From NCBI GenBank assembly GCA_964621215.1, contig CAZULF010000049.1:1-15403 (forward strand): a stretch of DNA of 15,403 nucleotides, written 5' to 3'. Source of the DNA: CAZULF01 sp964621215 (GTDB lineage Bacteria; Pseudomonadota; Gammaproteobacteria; UBA1113). Of this stretch, positions 4,973 through 11,980 are shown one piece after another. Every line of letters begins with the position of its first letter. Within the stretch, counting starts at the first letter, position 1. A model generated the notes under the pieces. The model did not search any database. It had not been told where the DNA came from and saw only the letters and a list, made by a program, of their open reading frames with translations. A program made the translations under genes and the position numbers.

Positions 4973-6463
4973 ATGTCAGAAACAACAAAACGTGAATCAA
5001 TGTCTGTATCAGGAACCAAAACTAAATCAACCCATTCAGCTGAAGTAAAAGACGCCCCAGCGGCTGAACCTCCAAAGCGCGAAGCTACAATGGATGCTCC
5101 GGTGTCAAAAACTAAGTCAACCCGTTCAACTGAACCTAAAGATGGCTCGGCAGCTGAACCAGCCAAACGCGAACCCGCGCCTGGAGCAGAACAAAAAACT
5201 GAATCCACCAATTTAAATGAATTAAAAAACATGTCTGCCGCTGACCTCATTGTGATGTCAGAAAAAATCGGTGATGGCGAAAATGCGGCTCGTTTGAGCA
5301 AAAAGGATATGATTTTTCGTATTCTTAAGAACAAGGCTCGCTTAGGAGAGGATATTTTTGGCGAAGGAGTATTAGAAATCCTGCCCGACGGCTATGGTTT
5401 CATGCGTACCGGTGATTCCTACCTTAGTGGTCCTGACGATATCTACGTTTCTCCCAGCCAAATTCGTCGTTTTGCCTTACGTACTGGCGATACCATTTCC
5501 GGTAAAATCCGTCCGCCGAAAGAAGGTGAACGTTATTTTGCGTTATTAAAAGTTGATCAAATCAATTATGATCTTCCAGAAAACGCCAAAACCAAAGTTT
5601 TATTTGAAAACCTCACACCTTTACATGCAACAGAACGCCTCCGTGTAGAACGCGGCAATGGTAGTACGGAAGATTTAATCGCACGAACACTCGATTTAGT
5701 TGCTCCGTTTGGTAAAGGTCAGCGTGGTTTGATCGTTTCACCGCCAAAAGCAGGTAAGACCATCATGCTACAAAGCATCGCGCAATCAATTGCAGCCAAC
5801 CACCCAGAATGTTATTTAATCGTCTTGCTGATCGATGAACGTCCTGAAGAAGTGACGGAAATGGAGCGCTCAGTAAAAGGCGAAGTGGTTGCCAGTACCT
5901 TCGATGAGCCTGCAACACGTCACGTGCAAGTAGCTGAAATGGTGATCGAAAAAGCGAAACGTTTAGTAGAACATAAACATGATGTAGTGATTTTGCTAGA
6001 TTCGATTACCCGTTTAGCGCGTGCTTATAACACCGTTATTCCTGCATCCGGCAAAGTATTAACTGGGGGTGTGGATGCTAATGCATTGCAACGTCCAAAA
6101 CGCTTTTTCGGGGCTGCGCGTAACATTGAAGAAGGTGGTAGTTTAACTATTATCGCAACCGCGCTGGTTGATACTGGCTCGAAGATGGATGAAGTTATTT
6201 ACGAAGAGTTCAAAGGTACAGGTAACATGGAAGTACATCTCTCACGTAATATCGCTGAAAAACGTATCTATCCCGCGATTAATATTAATCGTTCCGGTAC
6301 GCGTCGAGAAGAATTACTCACTCCGGCCGATGAATTACAACGGGTGTGGATTTTACGCAAACTGCTGCATTCCATGGATGAAATTCCTGCCATTGAATTC
6401 TTACTCGATCGATTAAAAAGAACGAAGACCAATAGTGAGTTCTTCGAAGATATGAAAGGGTAA
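4973..6463 (+). CDS. rho: Transcription termination factor Rho with N-terminal extension
   Basis: 496 residues against 419 in E. coli. Rho is a hexameric RNA-dependent ATPase that loads on nascent RNA and ends transcription. From residue 80 on it follows E. coli Rho closely: the N-terminal three-helix part LNELKNMSAADLI, RNA-binding GYGFMR (140-145), SPPKAGKT (256-263) as Walker A with Lys262, Walker B Asp343 in VILLDSITR, and the Q-loop region LTGGVDANALQRPKRF (363-378). The first 79 residues are an added low-complexity, Lys/Glu/Ala/Pro-rich region built from about 2.5 copies of a 29-30-residue unit, each starting KRE and containing KTKST and AAEP. I chose the ATG at 4973 because the upstream ATG at 4901 lies inside the leader hairpin. 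No in-frame start is found near residue 80, so the extension seems real. The ribosome-binding site is weak. The gene heads a five-gene run. Confidence 0.95.
   Translation: MSETTKRESMSVSGTKTKSTHSAEVKDAPAAEPPKREATMDAPVSKTKSTRSTEPKDGSAAEPAKREPAPGAEQKTESTNLNELKNMSAADLIVMSEKIGDGENAARLSKKDMIFRILKNKARLGEDIFGEGVLEILPDGYGFMRTGDSYLSGPDDIYVSPSQIRRFALRTGDTISGKIRPPKEGERYFALLKVDQINYDLPENAKTKVLFENLTPLHATERLRVERGNGSTEDLIARTLDLVAPFGKGQRGLIVSPPKAGKTIMLQSIAQSIAANHPECYLIVLLIDERPEEVTEMERSVKGEVVASTFDEPATRHVQVAEMVIEKAKRLVEHKHDVVILLDSITRLARAYNTVIPASGKVLTGGVDANALQRPKRFFGAARNIEEGGSLTIIATALVDTGSKMDEVIYEEFKGTGNMEVHLSRNIAEKRIYPAININRSGTRREELLTPADELQRVWILRKLLHSMDEIPAIEFLLDRLKRTKTNSEFFEDMKG
5018..5134 (+). repeat. 90-bp-period direct repeat inside rho
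   Basis: AAAACTAAATCAACCCATTC at 5018 recurs as AAAACTAAGTCAACCCGTTC at 5108, followed in both cases by (A/G)CTGAA and later by GCTGAACC and CGCGAA. The 30-codon period and the high DNA identity point to a fairly recent in-frame duplication that lengthened the disordered N-terminus of Rho. Confidence 0.85.
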
Positions 6464-6472
6464 AGGTCTGGT

Positions 6473-7492
6473 ATGACCTACATTGTTCGCATTCAACCTG
6501 AAAATATGCTGCTTTTTGTCGAGCCTGGTGAAACCATACTCGATGCTGCTTTGCGACAAGGGTTTGATATTGCCTACGGTTGTCATAATGGTGTGTGCGG
6601 CACATGTGCCGCACGCTTGCTAGAGGGTGAAATTGATTATCCCGAATTAGAACCTATCGGTTTAGATGAAGATGAACTCGATGCAAACTATATCTTGCTT
6701 TGTAGTGCAACACCTAAATCGGATTTAGTGATTAAACATGCCGGCGTCACTGCACCATGGCAAATTCCAATGAAAAAACTTACCTATACGTTAAAGAGTC
6801 TACAAACACTCAGCACAACGGTCATTCAGTTGTTACTAGAGCCGCCGGCAGACCATCATATTCATTATTGCGCCGGACAATATATTAATGTGTATAACAG
6901 CACCGGCGAAAAACGGCCTTTCTCTATAGCGAATGCTCCGCAAATTGATAAACATATTGAGTTGCATGTACGTCATACTGAAGATAATGAATATAGTAAT
7001 ATTTTGTTACGTGATTTAACAAATCACCCAAGTTTGACATTAGAAGGCCCTTTCGGCCGCTGTATTTATCATGACACGCCAAATATCCCGGTTATATTTA
7101 TTGCTGGCGGCACTGGTTTCACTCAAAGTAAAGCCCTCATTGAGCAATTCATACTATCTGCTCCGAACACTCCTATGCATTTGTTTTGGGGTGCAAAAAC
7201 GTCAGCCGATTTGTATATGAACGATTTACCGAAACAATGGTGTGAAAGCTTACCCGCATTTCAATACACGCCGTCTATTTCACGTTATGATGATGATCAA
7301 TCTTGGCAAGGCCATACCGGATTATTACCCGAATTGGTTACTCAAACCTACCCGGATCTCAGTCGAATGAAAATTTATGCCAGCGGTCCTGCTGCATTAG
7401 TCTCCGCTGCTTATAATCATTTTAAACAATTTGGTTTACGCCGTGAATTTATTTATTCTGATACTTTTGAATTTTTACCGGAGGTTTTATGA
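6473..7492 (+). CDS. 2Fe-2S ferredoxin/FAD/NAD(P)H reductase (CDP-glucoseen reductase-like)
   Basis: 339 residues with three domains in order. A plant-type ferredoxin domain (1-90) has cluster ligands Cys37, Cys42 and Cys45 in YGCHNGVCGTC plus Cys77 in LLCSAT. A flavin-binding barrel (about 102-200) contains RPFSIAN (148-154), the RxYS-type FAD site. A nucleotide-binding domain carries AGGTGFTQS (211-219) and YASGPAALV (302-310), and the C-terminus ends YSDTFEFLPEVL. This layout is that of single-protein electron-transfer reductases annotated as CDP-6-deoxy-delta-3,4-glucoseen reductase (AscD/RfbI type) or of oxygenase reductases. The electron acceptor cannot be told from sequence, and no sugar or oxygenase gene lies nearby. 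It starts nine bases after the rho stop with AGG six bases upstream, and its stop overlaps the next start in ATGA. Confidence 0.88.
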   Translation: MTYIVRIQPENMLLFVEPGETILDAALRQGFDIAYGCHNGVCGTCAARLLEGEIDYPELEPIGLDEDELDANYILLCSATPKSDLVIKHAGVTAPWQIPMKKLTYTLKSLQTLSTTVIQLLLEPPADHHIHYCAGQYINVYNSTGEKRPFSIANAPQIDKHIELHVRHTEDNEYSNILLRDLTNHPSLTLEGPFGRCIYHDTPNIPVIFIAGGTGFTQSKALIEQFILSAPNTPMHLFWGAKTSADLYMNDLPKQWCESLPAFQYTPSISRYDDDQSWQGHTGLLPELVTQTYPDLSRMKIYASGPAALVSAAYNHFKQFGLRREFIYSDTFEFLPEVL

Positions 7493-7908
7493 AAACTTTT
7501 TTCAAATCTATCCGTTTACATCTGTTTTTTATCGTGTTAACCCAAGTACTTTATACCCTCATTTATATTTTTAAACGCGATGTCTTAGAATCCTATTGGG
7601 TATTTCTTTACAATGGTATTTGCTTGTTTATTTATCTCGCTGCTGGCTGGGTCACCATGTATGAAACTGGTAAACGTTTATGGACAGCCTTCGCAGGATT
7701 AGTCGTGTTTTATGTAGGATATATTGCTTATTGCATTGGCGTGTTAGTCGTAGCACCACTGATTTATCATTTCTCATTGGAAGCAAGCCTACCTTCTTTA
7801 CCAAGAGTATTAGAATACAGTGTATACTATGCTTTAATCGCAACAGCATTATCATTTATTGGTGGACATATTTGCCACCAAAAACAACGTTTTGATAAAA
7901 AGCAGTAG
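7489..7908 (+). CDS. Small four-helix inner-membrane protein of unknown function
   Basis: 139 residues. Four hydrophobic segments are visible at about 10-28, 38-58, 66-95 (long) and 109-129, with a basic tail QKQRFDKKQ. There is no signal peptide apart from the first helix. His127, Cys129 and His130 in GGHICH near the end of the last helix could bind metal or heme, but this is weak. Its start overlaps the reductase stop by four bases and has a perfect GGAGG at 7480-7484, so the two are translated together and may form a redox pair at the membrane. I do not recognise the family. Confidence 0.8.
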   Translation: MKTFFKSIRLHLFFIVLTQVLYTLIYIFKRDVLESYWVFLYNGICLFIYLAAGWVTMYETGKRLWTAFAGLVVFYVGYIAYCIGVLVVAPLIYHFSLEASLPSLPRVLEYSVYYALIATALSFIGGHICHQKQRFDKKQ

Positions 7909-7911
7909 TAT

Positions 7912-8826
7912 ATGTCACACTCACATCATGATCACGACCACTCGCATGCTGCACCGACAAATTTTAATAAAGCATTTGCTATTGCCGTCACGCTCAATTT
8001 TGTCTTCACGTTAATCGAAGCGGGCTATGCGATTGCAGCTAACTCCATGAGCTTATTAGCTGATGCTGGACATAACCTTGGTGATGTCTTCGGCTTAGCA
8101 TTAGCCTGGGGTGCTAACTGGTTGCTCACCAAACCTTCTACTGAACGTTATAGCTATGGTTACAAACGCACAACTATTATTGCTTCGATTGTTAATGCGT
8201 TATTACTGGTGGCAACCTCTGCTGTCATTGCATACGAATCGATTTTCAAATTATTACATCCCTCTATGGTCAACGAAAAAATTGTGATTATCGTTGCACT
8301 GATCGGCATCTTCATCAATGGTGGCAGCGCATTGCTTTTTATTCGTGGTAAAAAAGAAGATTTAAATATTAAAGGCGCGTATTGGCATTTAGCAGCCGAT
8401 GCATTGATTTCCATTGGTGTCGTTGCTGCCGGAATTGTTATTTATTTCAGTCATTGGTATTGGGTCGATCCCGTTGTTGGCTTGATTATCGTCGCTACCA
8501 TCATCATAGGAACCTGGGGATTATTGCGTCATTCTCTTAGTTTGTTGTTGGATGCCGTTCCTCCTGATATTGATCAACCCAGCGTTGTGGCTTATCTAAC
8601 GAATTTGAAAGGCGTAACTGCCGTACATGATTTACATATTTGGGGCTTAAGCACACGCGAAGTCGCCCTTACCGCTCATTTGGTGATACCTGAAGATGCA
8701 TTGACTGATGAAGATTACGCACGCATCAATCACGAATTAAAATGCCATTTTAAAATTGGGCATGTGACTTTGCAAGTGGAAAAAGGCGATCAATCTGTGT
8801 TATGTAGTCAGCATGCGAGTTGTTGA
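7912..8826 (+). CDS. Cation diffusion facilitator (zinc/divalent metal exporter)
   Basis: 304 residues. CDF proteins exchange Zn2+ or related ions for protons across the inner membrane and lower cytoplasmic metal. The N-terminus is His-rich (HSHHDHDHSH, 3-12), typical of the CzcD/ZitB group. The transport site is intact: LADAGHNLGD (49-58) gives His54 and Asp58, and HLAADALISIG (159-169) gives His159 and Asp163, the H/D pattern of zinc-type carriers. About six membrane helices are seen up to residue 210, then a cytoplasmic domain with VHDLHIWGLS and a C-terminus with Cys and His (CSQHASC). It starts three bases after the membrane-protein stop with only a weak ribosome-binding site, so coupling is likely. 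For a host-associated bacterium, zinc export can matter in phagosomes. Confidence 0.93.
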   Translation: MSHSHHDHDHSHAAPTNFNKAFAIAVTLNFVFTLIEAGYAIAANSMSLLADAGHNLGDVFGLALAWGANWLLTKPSTERYSYGYKRTTIIASIVNALLLVATSAVIAYESIFKLLHPSMVNEKIVIIVALIGIFINGGSALLFIRGKKEDLNIKGAYWHLAADALISIGVVAAGIVIYFSHWYWVDPVVGLIIVATIIIGTWGLLRHSLSLLLDAVPPDIDQPSVVAYLTNLKGVTAVHDLHIWGLSTREVALTAHLVIPEDALTDEDYARINHELKCHFKIGHVTLQVEKGDQSVLCSQHASC

Positions 8827-8828
8827 TA

Positions 8829-9509
8829 ATGGCATTGAGATTGCAACCCAACACCGTTTTTTTACGGGGTATAACCTACTCTGCTGACATGGATACTTCT
8901 TCCTATTGGCAGCTACTCTCCCAAGATGAGAAAGATCGCGCTTTGCGGTTTAAGTTTAAAGAATTGCAAGAACGTTATATTTTATTTCGCGGCACATTAC
9001 GTCAAACACTTGCGCTATTTTTAGATATATCCCCCGTCAATTTAGTGTTTGCTTATACAGAACATGGCAAACCTTATTTACCAGAGCATTCGGCGTTACA
9101 ATTCAATATCTCACATGCAGAGAATGAGGCTCTCATTGCTATAACGCATGGCGCTAATGTCGGTATCGACATTGAGAAAATTAAAATGTTGGAAATAGAT
9201 AAATTAGCTGAACGGTTTTTTTCTTCTGTTGAAGCAGAGTACCTACATCAACAATCTGAGAATGAAAAAATTGATGCTTTTTTTCAATTATGGACGGCTA
9301 AAGAAGCTTTTATTAAAGCAACTGGTTTAGGTCTCAGCCAAAACTTAAAACGTTTTAGTATTGGATTAGAACCTTTACAATTACTGCATGCCGAGGACGT
9401 TGATGTATCTGAATGGACGCTACTAGCGTTGGGTTATAAAGCTGGTTTTTCTGGCTCTGTGGCAACTCGACAAAAAAATTGCAGCATAAAATGGATGGAT
9501 ACGGAATAA
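8829..9509 (+). CDS. 4'-phosphopantetheinyl transferase (Sfp/HetI type)
   Basis: 226 residues from the ATG at 8829; two in-frame TTG codons at 8820 and 8823 overlap the preceding stop and are less likely. The enzyme transfers 4'-phosphopantetheine from coenzyme A to a serine of acyl or peptidyl carrier proteins. The family motifs are present in order: GKPYLP (80-85), FNISHAENEALIAI (92-105), VGIDIEKI (111-118) with Mg2+ ligands Asp114 and Glu116, and LWTAKEAFIKATGLGL (154-169) with Lys158, Glu159 and Lys163. The length is that of the two-domain Sfp class rather than the short AcpS class. It begins two bases after the CDF stop and ends four bases from the convergent rpn stop. No carrier-protein gene is in the window, so its substrate may be the fatty-acid ACP or a synthase elsewhere. 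Confidence 0.9.
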   Translation: MALRLQPNTVFLRGITYSADMDTSSYWQLLSQDEKDRALRFKFKELQERYILFRGTLRQTLALFLDISPVNLVFAYTEHGKPYLPEHSALQFNISHAENEALIAITHGANVGIDIEKIKMLEIDKLAERFFSSVEAEYLHQQSENEKIDAFFQLWTAKEAFIKATGLGLSQNLKRFSIGLEPLQLLHAEDVDVSEWTLLALGYKAGFSGSVATRQKNCSIKWMDTE

Positions 9510-9513
9510 TTAT

Positions 9514-9738
9514 TTAAGCGTCAACTTGTATTTTTTCATCCAAAATATATTCTATTAATTGCTCTATCGTCTCCGCCGACAAATTCGTTGTTTTTGAAAT
9601 ATAAGCTAAAGAACATCCTTGCTTTAAATACTTGATGGCAGACAACATGCTACTAATTCCTTCCAATTTTCCTTGTGAGATTCCTTGTGAGATTCCTAAT
9701 TTTCTTCCTTCACTTACAAAAGCTTGTTTCAAATTCAT
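9514..9738 (-). CDS. Putative intragenic short form of Rpn (RpnS-like, 74 residues)
   Basis: Within the rpn gene, codon 251 is an ATG (9738-9736) preceded by a perfect AGGAGG (9749-9744) at a five-base spacing, better than the ribosome-binding site of the full gene. Translation from it gives a 74-residue protein MNLKQAFVSEGRKLGISQ... containing the repeat tail and the helix-turn-helix-like segment but no nuclease residues. For E. coli rpnA it has been shown that an internal start yields a small protein that blocks the toxic full-length nuclease. The match of arrangement is seen in the sequence; the antitoxin role is inference. Confidence 0.6.
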   Translation of the reverse strand: MNLKQAFVSEGRKLGISQGISQGKLEGISSMLSAIKYLKQGCSLAYISKTTNLSAETIEQLIEYILDEKIQVDA

Positions 9739-10488
9739 AATAACCTCCTGAAAATCTTGCGGAAACTCGTAGATGTAACTCTCAAAATTACTGGTTGTAT
9801 CACTCGATTCAACTGCAAATTCACTTGTATTATATTCTAGCACAATGCGACCCAAATCACTATCAGGCGGAACAGAAAATGCACGAAAATGCTCAATTAA
9901 CATAGCTGTTTTTAGACGAAACTCTATCGTATTTGCCCGATAAAGACTCAATAACATTAAATTAGATAGTTGTTTTTTTCTAAAATCTTCTTCATGCATC
10001 GCACTTGTATCAACAAGATGGAATGGCTCGATAAAAATAGATTTGGCAAGCTGTTCCGACTCTCCAAATAAGCTAAAAAATTCTCGTTTATGAATCCAAG
10101 GGTGATTACCATTAAATATCACTATTGGATAAATCAGGGGCAATGGAAAGACTGTTTTATTTTTTTGCTTTATATGTCTTTTCAAACCTTGCATTATGTA
10201 ATTGATTAGCCGAAAAGGCATCATTGGATCCGATTTTGACTGGTGTTCGAGTAGTAAATACAGATAGCTCGTTTCTCCATCCGTTTGTTTGACACTAAAA
10301 ATCAAATCACTTTCATGTTTTCGCAATTTCTCATCAATAAATGTTGTTGGCTCCATTTTTAAAGTCGTGAGATCAATTTTATCTAAAATAGTCCAAGGCA
10401 ATTGATTCAAAAAAAAACTTTCAGCTACGGCAGGATGACTCATGATAGCTTTTATAAAGTTATCATGCCGTTGGTGAATAATTATCAT
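9514..10488 (-). CDS. Rpn-family PD-(D/E)XK nuclease ('recombination-promoting nuclease/putative transposase')
   Basis: 324 residues. The N-terminal domain starts HDNFIKAIMSHPAVAESFF (8-26), the standard opening of this family. The nuclease core follows with Asp61 in ESDLIFSVK and Glu81-x-Gln83 in YLLLEHQSKSDP, a PD-(D/E)XK-type active site. Next comes FRLINYIMQGLKRH (92-105) and PLIYPIVIFNG. The C-terminal tail (251-324) contains a short duplicated unit (GISQGISQGKLEG) and then a helix-turn-helix-like stretch LAYISKTTNLSAETIEQL. Family members raise recA-independent recombination, and E. coli Rpn proteins cut DNA and have been tied to phage defence. Start is supported by AAGGA at 10501-10497, eight bases upstream, and by a strong promoter. 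A second start inside the gene is described separately. The gene faces the PPTase gene with a four-base gap, marking the edge of the rho operon. Confidence 0.9.
   Translation of the reverse strand: MIIIHQRHDNFIKAIMSHPAVAESFFLNQLPWTILDKIDLTTLKMEPTTFIDEKLRKHESDLIFSVKQTDGETSYLYLLLEHQSKSDPMMPFRLINYIMQGLKRHIKQKNKTVFPLPLIYPIVIFNGNHPWIHKREFFSLFGESEQLAKSIFIEPFHLVDTSAMHEEDFRKKQLSNLMLLSLYRANTIEFRLKTAMLIEHFRAFSVPPDSDLGRIVLEYNTSEFAVESSDTTSNFESYIYEFPQDFQEVIMNLKQAFVSEGRKLGISQGISQGKLEGISSMLSAIKYLKQGCSLAYISKTTNLSAETIEQLIEYILDEKIQVDA
9671..9694 (+). repeat. 12-bp tandem repeat in the rpn gene
   Basis: CCTTGTGAGATT occurs twice without spacing (9671-9682 and 9683-9694) and is followed by a third partial TCCT. 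It encodes the doubled GISQ unit on the minus strand. Being 12 bases long, gain or loss of copies keeps the frame and changes only the length of the linker, in both the long and the short protein. Confidence 0.85.
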
Positions 10489-10536
10489 GAGATCGATCCT
10501 TCTTTGTAAAATGTGCGCTCCAATTCCACAAAAAGG

Positions 10537-10565
10537 ACTATATTTTATAATTTGCTTTTTGTCAA
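10537..10565 (-). promoter_or_regulatory. Strong sigma-70-type promoter of rpn
   Basis: The minus strand has a perfect TTGACA (10565-10560), a 17-base A-rich spacer and TATAGT (10542-10537, five of six). Transcription would start near 10530, giving a leader of about 42 bases before the rpn ATG at 10488. It is the best promoter in the window. Confidence 0.8.
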
Positions 10566-10632
10566 TTATATTTATTGTGTGTGCAAAAAGTATTTTATAT
10601 TGCTGCTAACGACCTAACTTGAGAGAATCTAA

Positions 10633-10683
10633 CCTTGATTTTCGACCATAAACTGTTAAATTTATCCTTGATTTTCGACCATA
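10633..10683 (+). repeat. Two direct repeats 33 bp apart before the ATPase pseudogene
   Basis: CCTTGATTTTCGACCATA is present exactly twice, at 10633-10650 and 10666-10683. The period of 33 bases is about three helical turns, putting both copies on the same face of the DNA, just before the start of the ATPase remnant. The TTGATT within copy 1 with TAAATT (10657-10662) 16 bases further could be a promoter. This looks like an operator for a regulator or a duplicated insertion-site sequence. Confidence 0.75.
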
Positions 10684-10699
10684 TTATGTGAGAGGAATA

Positions 10700-11011
10700 T
10701 TGAAAAGATATATTTATCAATCAGTTAAAGATTGGTCTCTAAAACCTGATCGGAAGCCTTTAGTTTTGAGAGGAGCGCGTCAGGTCGGAAAAACCCTCCT
10801 CTTTCTTGACGAAATTCAAGAAGCTCCGCGCGCAATTACATCCTTACGTTATTTCTATGAGGAATACCCTGATTTACACGTTATGGCGGCTGGTTCTTTA
10901 TTGGATTTTGCCTTAGAAGATGGCATTGCAACATTGTTTCCAGAACTGAAAAGGATTTTGGAGTAGTTGGGTGAAGGGGAAACTTTTGAATTGCCTCTTC
11001 AGTATATCTAA
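10700..11011 (+). pseudogene. Collapsed AAA ATPase of the DUF4143 family
   Basis: The frame begins (TTG at 10700, with GAGG just upstream, or GTG at 10688) with LKRYIYQSVKDWSLKPDR and continues KPLVLRGARQVGKT, the N-terminus and Walker A motif of the common DUF4143/AAA_14 ATPases. Directly after GKT comes LLFLDEIQEAPRAITSLRYF, the Walker B region, which in intact proteins lies some 50-60 residues later. The piece GSLLDFALED follows and then jumps to ATLFPELKRILE before an in-frame TAG at 10964-10966. Reading through the TAG adds LGEGETFELPLQYI to TAA at 11009-11011. Intact family members have roughly 370-480 residues, so most of the protein is lost through at least two in-frame deletions plus a nonsense codon. 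The normal function of the family is uncertain. Next to rpn it marks a degraded accessory island. Confidence 0.85.
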
Positions 11012-11014
11012 GAT

Positions 11015-11980
11015 TTACACTCGTTTCAACAACTTCACTTTCGTTACAGAATCAACAAAGCTGGCGTGGATGGAGTTGCGAGTCATGTCTTTCAGATCGT
11101 TATCCGTAAAACCGAAATGTTTTGCGGCGATGTCATATTCATTATTTAATGTGGTCGCAAAATACGGAGGATCATCTGAACTGAGTGTGACGCGTATGCC
11201 CGCATCGCGTAATTTAACTAATGGGTGGTGTGCAAAATCAGGATACACACGTAAAGCAATATTACTGCCTGGACAAACTTCTAAAGTAATATCACGATCT
11301 TTCAATGCCGCTAGTAAATTTTTATCTTCAATCGATCGCACACCGTGACCGATACGCGTTACCGGTAAATGATCAATCGCTTCCCAGACACTTTCAGGGC
11401 CCGCCATTTCACCGGCGTGTGTTGTACAGCCTAAACCCGCTTCGTGTGCAATGTGGTAGGCTTTTTTAAATTGCGCTGGCGGGAAGCCCGCTTCATCACC
11501 GCCCATACCAAAACCAACAATATAAGGATGTAGATTTTTTACAGTTTGCTCTGCTACCTTGGTGCAAGCATCAACGCCAAAATGTCGTACACAGGTCATA
11601 ATAATTCGAGCTTCGATATTAAAATCACGACGCGCGTCATCGATGCCTTGTACTATGCCAGCGAGATGATCATCGTATGAAACACCACACAAACGCGCGT
11701 GATCAGGTGACACCATCAACTCAACATAAATTGCGCCCGCTTTTGCTACGCTAGCAAGATATTCATAAGTCATGTCACGGTAATCTTGGATGTTGCGTAG
11801 CACAAAGCTAGCTTGATCATACACTTTTAAGAAATGTAAAAAATCGTCCCACAAAAAAGTCTCATTTTTACCAAAAATTTTTTCTGGAATTGCGATGCCA
11901 TTGCGTTTAGCCATTTTGGTAACGAGTGAGGGTGGCATACTACCTTCAAGATGGACATGTAGTTCGGCTTTGGCGATCAT
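11015..11980 (-). CDS. add: Adenosine deaminase
   Basis: 321 residues, close to the 330-350 of bacterial adenosine deaminases. The enzyme hydrolyses adenosine and deoxyadenosine to inosine and deoxyinosine with release of ammonia. The zinc ligands and catalytic residues are in place: KAELHVHLEGS (4-14) with His8 and His10, HAGE (188-191) with His188 and Glu191, RIGHG (209-213) with His212, and SSDDPPYF (267-274) with Asp269 and Asp270. GGDEAGFPP (160-168) is the substrate-binding loop. The SDDPPYF and preceding VCPGSN motifs resemble the alphaproteobacterial-type deaminases more than the adenine deaminases of the same family, which usually have SDDPAYFGG; adenine as substrate cannot be excluded. 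Its ATG overlaps the deoB stop in ATGA, so it is the last gene of the salvage operon. Confidence 0.9.
   Translation of the reverse strand: MIAKAELHVHLEGSMPPSLVTKMAKRNGIAIPEKIFGKNETFLWDDFLHFLKVYDQASFVLRNIQDYRDMTYEYLASVAKAGAIYVELMVSPDHARLCGVSYDDHLAGIVQGIDDARRDFNIEARIIMTCVRHFGVDACTKVAEQTVKNLHPYIVGFGMGGDEAGFPPAQFKKAYHIAHEAGLGCTTHAGEMAGPESVWEAIDHLPVTRIGHGVRSIEDKNLLAALKDRDITLEVCPGSNIALRVYPDFAHHPLVKLRDAGIRVTLSSDDPPYFATTLNNEYDIAAKHFGFTDNDLKDMTRNSIHASFVDSVTKVKLLKRV

Noticed and set aside
4924..5334. 136-codon minus-strand frame across the rho repeat
   Set aside because: A product of the repetitive, stop-poor codon pattern of the Rho extension; no start signals and no recognisable protein.
9671..9694. 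CRISPR-like array
   Set aside because: The repeat unit is 12 bases with no spacer and lies in a coding frame.
9514..10488. True transposase
   Set aside because: The family name includes 'putative transposase', but there are no terminal inverted repeats or target-site duplications around the gene and the active site is PD-(D/E)XK.
10971..11348. 125-codon plus-strand frame
   Set aside because: It overlaps the strongly conserved adenosine deaminase on the minus strand and resembles nothing.
11015..11980. Adenine deaminase instead of adenosine deaminase
   Set aside because: Possible within the family, but the SDDPPYF and VCPGSN motifs and the neighbour deoB fit nucleoside deamination better; kept as an alternative only.
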